A stretch of 5,087 nt of DNA from an uncultured Eubacteriales bacterium (GTDB taxonomy: Bacteria; Bacillota; Clostridia; Oscillospirales; Acutalibacteraceae): positions 1-5,087 of the forward strand of contig CAKUME010000103.1 of NCBI GenBank assembly GCA_934667575.1, written 5' to 3'. Within the stretch, counting starts at the first letter, position 1. Each line of letters starts with the position of its first letter. A program made the position numbers and the translations under genes. The notes under the pieces were generated by a model. That model was not told the DNA's origin and did not search any database. It was given only the letters and a program-made list of their open reading frames with translations. Of the stretch, positions 5,061-5,087 are shown piece by piece.

Positions 5061-5087
5061 AAAAGATAATCGGATGCATTTCCTGCA

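Noticed and set aside
1..5087. Novel defence, mobile or CRISPR-type system
   Set aside because: Every convincing gene belongs to a known family in a known order, and no repeats, transposase or integrase signatures were seen.

Overview
The window looks like ordinary chromosomal DNA from an endospore-forming member of the Clostridia with a GC-rich genome, perhaps an Oscillospiraceae/Ruminococcaceae-type gut anaerobe. The placement rests on three things seen here: spore-specific families (SpoVB-type flippase, YabP, YabQ), Firmicutes-style Shine-Dalgarno sites, and the gene order spoVB/yabM - mazG - hup - rqcP (yabO) - yabP - yabQ. This matches the Bacillus subtilis yabM-yabN-yabO-yabP-yabQ-divIC neighbourhood with an HU gene inserted. 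All genes are on the + strand. I see no mobile element, CRISPR array, tRNA or rRNA.

Layout. Positions 1-690 hold the C-terminal part of glmS (amino-sugar supply for peptidoglycan), closed by a clear intrinsic terminator at 722-755. Positions 912-2618 encode a 568-residue MOP-superfamily lipid/polysaccharide flippase of the SpoVB/YabM type, preceded by a possible sigma-E promoter. Positions 2654-3415 encode a MazG nucleotide pyrophosphohydrolase with its own candidate sigma-A promoter inside the end of the flippase gene. Positions 3570-3842 encode HU, behind a good sigma-A promoter and a structured leader of about 80 nt. Positions 3843-4000 contain no gene but hold a terminator-like long-range stem. 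Positions 4001-4240 encode the S4-domain ribosome quality-control protein RqcP. Positions 4317-4592 and 4603-5034 encode the spore-cortex proteins YabP and YabQ, coupled behind a possible sigma-E promoter. The last bases carry a strong sigma-A promoter with an A-tract-rich upstream region, reading out of the window, probably toward divIC.

Together the genes mix growth functions (cell-wall precursor synthesis, nucleotide clean-up, nucleoid architecture, stalled-ribosome rescue, presumably division) with forespore-envelope and cortex functions. The promoter candidates suggest that vegetative and mother-cell transcription alternate along one collinear cluster. I found no convincing evidence of an undescribed system. 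The most notable observations are a MazG whose second domain has lost its metal-binding acidic residues, a phased series of A-tracts within the yabQ 3' end upstream of a strong promoter, and structured non-coding DNA on both sides of hup.
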